A stretch of 64,000 nt of DNA from positions 186,001-250,000 of the forward strand of contig QCLK01000001.1 of assembly GCA_003214615.1 (NCBI GenBank), read 5' to 3'. The notes under the pieces were generated by a model, which was given only the letters and a program-made list of their open reading frames with translations, did not search any database and was not told where the DNA came from. Below are positions 61,821 to 64,000 of this stretch, in pieces (position 1 is the first letter of the stretch; every line of letters starts with the position of its first letter). Both the position numbers and the translations under genes were made by a program. This stretch comes from Pelagibacteraceae bacterium AG-414-E02. Its GTDB lineage: Bacteria; Pseudomonadota; Alphaproteobacteria; Pelagibacterales; Pelagibacteraceae.

Positions 61821-63056
61821 ATGGGAAATAAAAATTTAAAATATTGTCGTATTTGCTACTCTAAAAAATTGGTAAGATATCTTAACCTTGGAAAACACCC
61901 ATTTTCGAATTCTTTCCTAAAATACAATGAAATAAAAAAAGAAAAGAAGTTCCCGCTTGTAGTGGTCCTTTGTAAAAACTGTGGTCTGAGCCAACTATCA
62001 ATAATTCCAAATACAAAATTTATATTTAGCCGGTATGATTATCTTTCTTCTTCTTCAAAAGCTTTGTCGAATCATTACAGAAAATTAGTTAACAAACTTT
62101 TAGAAAAATATAAAATTTTACCAAAAGATACTGTATTAGATATTGGTTGTAATGATGGAGTTTTATTACAACATTACCCAAAAAATTTTACAAATATAAT
62201 AGGCATTGAACCGTCTGATGCCTCAAAACATATAAAACAAAAAAGAATAAAATTGTTAAATAAATTTTTTAACTATAAAACTTCAAAAGAATATTTGAAA
62301 AAATTTAGAAAACCTAAGGTCGTTACTATAACAAATGTTCTAGCTCAAATATCTGATTTGAATCAATTTACAAAAAGTTTACAAAATCTCATTAGTAAAG
62401 AAACCTTAATTGCTCTGGAATTTCCTTATCTTCCATATATGATAGAAAAGGGATTGTTTGACTTAATTTATCACGAACATTTATCATATTTTTCTTTAAC
62501 TCCTTTAAAATTTCTTTTCAAAAAATTTGGTATAAAAATTATCAATTTTGAAAAAATAAATTTTGGTGCATCAGGTCCGGCGCTGAGATTATTTTTGTCA
62601 AAAGAAAATTCAAAACATAGAATCTCTAAAAAAGTAATAAAGCAAATTAAATATGAAAAGAAATGGGGAATAAATAAAATAAAAAAATATAAATTGTTTG
62701 ATAAAAATACTAATGCAAAAATTAGTAAAATTAAAAAAATTGTTTATAAAAAATACTTACAAGGTTTTAAAATAGGTTGTTTTACTGCATCTGCTAAAGG
62801 TAATACATTACTCAATTCTTTAAATCTTAAAAAAAATGTTATTGAGTTTGCTTCTGAAAATAATATCAAAAAAATTGATAAATACACCCCTGGAACACAC
62901 ATTAAAATTGTTAGTGATGAAAATTTTCTTAAAAAAAAAATTGATTATGCTATCTTGTTATCATGGAATTATAAAAAGTTTTTTTTATCAAAATCCCTAT
63001 TTAAAAAAAAAGGAGGAAAATTTATTATTCCATTGCCAAAACCGTATATTAAATAA
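61821..63056 (+). CDS. SAM methyltransferase with N-terminal zinc-binding domain (C-methyltransferase family)
   Basis: YCRICYSKKLVRYLNLGKHPFSNSF...CKNCGLSQL; VLDIGCNDGVLLQHY; YHEHLSYFS. Confidence 0.85.
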   Translation: MGNKNLKYCRICYSKKLVRYLNLGKHPFSNSFLKYNEIKKEKKFPLVVVLCKNCGLSQLSIIPNTKFIFSRYDYLSSSSKALSNHYRKLVNKLLEKYKILPKDTVLDIGCNDGVLLQHYPKNFTNIIGIEPSDASKHIKQKRIKLLNKFFNYKTSKEYLKKFRKPKVVTITNVLAQISDLNQFTKSLQNLISKETLIALEFPYLPYMIEKGLFDLIYHEHLSYFSLTPLKFLFKKFGIKIINFEKINFGASGPALRLFLSKENSKHRISKKVIKQIKYEKKWGINKIKKYKLFDKNTNAKISKIKKIVYKKYLQGFKIGCFTASAKGNTLLNSLNLKKNVIEFASENNIKKIDKYTPGTHIKIVSDENFLKKKIDYAILLSWNYKKFFLSKSLFKKKGGKFIIPLPKPYIK

Positions 63057-63062
63057 TTAAAT

Positions 63063-63767
63063 ATGAAACTAGATATTGTAATCCCTGTATATAATGAAGA
63101 TGAAAATATTGTCAGTCTTATTAAAAAATTAGATGAGGAGATTGCGTGCAATTTTAAAATTTTAATTTGTTACGACAGTGAATCTGACAGAACTCTAAAA
63201 CATTTAAAAAATAAAAATATAATAAAAAAAGAAATTGTATTTATTAAAAATCCTAGTCAAGGTCCTAACTCAGCTATTATTGAAGGAATTCGTTCTTCAA
63301 CGGCAGAAATAATATTAATTTACATGGCTGATGATTTTGAAAACATTAAATTAATAAACCGTATGATTAACCTAATAGAAGAAGGTAATGATTTAATAAT
63401 ACCAAGTCGTTTTGTGCCAGGAGGTCAAATGCTTGGCGCAAAAAAAATAAAAAAAACTATTACATTAATTGGTTCATATTTAATTTATTATATAGCGAGA
63501 ATACCTTTTAAAGATTGCACAAATGCATTTAAAATGTTTTCAGCAAAATTAAAAAATAAAATTAATTTAGAATCTAAAATTGGATTTACTTTTGCGTTAG
63601 AATTAGTAATAAAATCATATTCTCTAAATTTGAAAATTTTAGAGATTCCCAGTTCTTGGGTCGATCTCGAAAATAGAAAAAGTAACTTTAAAGTATTTAA
63701 GTGGCTTCCCTACTATATTTATTGGCTTACATATGCAGTGGTTAAAAACTTATTTAAAATTAAATAA
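63063..63767 (+). CDS. GT2 family glycosyltransferase
   Basis: LDIVIPVYNEDENIVSLIKKLDEE, YMADDFENI. Confidence 0.88.
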   Translation: MKLDIVIPVYNEDENIVSLIKKLDEEIACNFKILICYDSESDRTLKHLKNKNIIKKEIVFIKNPSQGPNSAIIEGIRSSTAEIILIYMADDFENIKLINRMINLIEEGNDLIIPSRFVPGGQMLGAKKIKKTITLIGSYLIYYIARIPFKDCTNAFKMFSAKLKNKINLESKIGFTFALELVIKSYSLNLKILEIPSSWVDLENRKSNFKVFKWLPYYIYWLTYAVVKNLFKIK

Positions 63768-63784
63768 TTCTTTACCTAAAATTA

Positions 63785-64000
63785 TTATTTATTAAGAAAT
63801 ATTATCCATTCGTCATAAGATGGAAATGCAAAGTGCTTAAAATAGATTGATCCAATTAAATATATTCCAAAATATCCTATTAAAATAAAATTCGAAGTAG
63901 ATATATTTCTAAAATATATCTCTTTAATATTTGTGTTTATTGTTAAAAAAAATATTATTAATATTAAAGGCTCTACATATTCTTGATATAAAAGCCTTGG
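63785..64000 (-). CDS. C-terminal fragment of a membrane protein, extends beyond window
   Basis: Reverse translation PRLLYQEYVEPLILIIFFLTINTNIKEIYFRNISTSNFILIGYFGIYLIGSIYFKHFAFPSYDEWIIFLNK*, open to the window edge. Confidence 0.6.
   Translation of the reverse strand, partial: PRLLYQEYVEPLILIIFFLTINTNIKEIYFRNISTSNFILIGYFGIYLIGSIYFKHFAFPSYDEWIIFLNK

Noticed and set aside
62836-63151. Overlapping ORFs at the C-methyltransferase/GT2 junction
   Set aside because: Frame-shifted shadows of the two larger supported ORFs.

Overview
The window looks like an AT-rich alphaproteobacterial chromosome segment of SAR11/Pelagibacter type. This placement comes from gene content and small gene spacing; no database was searched. 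From about 1 to 51.6 kb it is dense core and catabolic sequence. It holds a PotA-like ABC ATPase (partial), a DoeA-like M24 hydrolase / EutA-like / glycine amidinotransferase cluster, and a luciferase-like monooxygenase / DUF1185 / hydrolase / ALDH cluster with a Liv-type binding protein and an NCS2 permease. It also holds a split cytochrome c maturation locus, a double winged-helix regulator, two Liv-type ABC operons around an AzlCD pair, a thiol/redox group, bactofilin-rodA-mrdA-mreDCB, leuA-ilvCHB, miaA, a Do-like protease with hflKC, mrp and thyX. At 51.53-51.78 kb there is a circularly permuted two-piece tmRNA (ssrA) with a readable tag, ANDKFALAA. It is missing from the ORF track and is partly covered by a false N-terminal extension of thyX. 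The 3' end of this tmRNA is repeated at 52.02 kb (43/45 identical) and again, degenerately, at 54.09 kb. These copies flank an unlisted entericidin-like lipoprotein gene and an SGNH/GNAT pair. Beyond them lies a surface-polysaccharide-type accessory region (52-64 kb) with unusual fusions (GT2+methyltransferase, 2OG-Fe(II) oxygenase+FkbM). The best candidate for something new is this tmRNA-anchored stepwise island junction.
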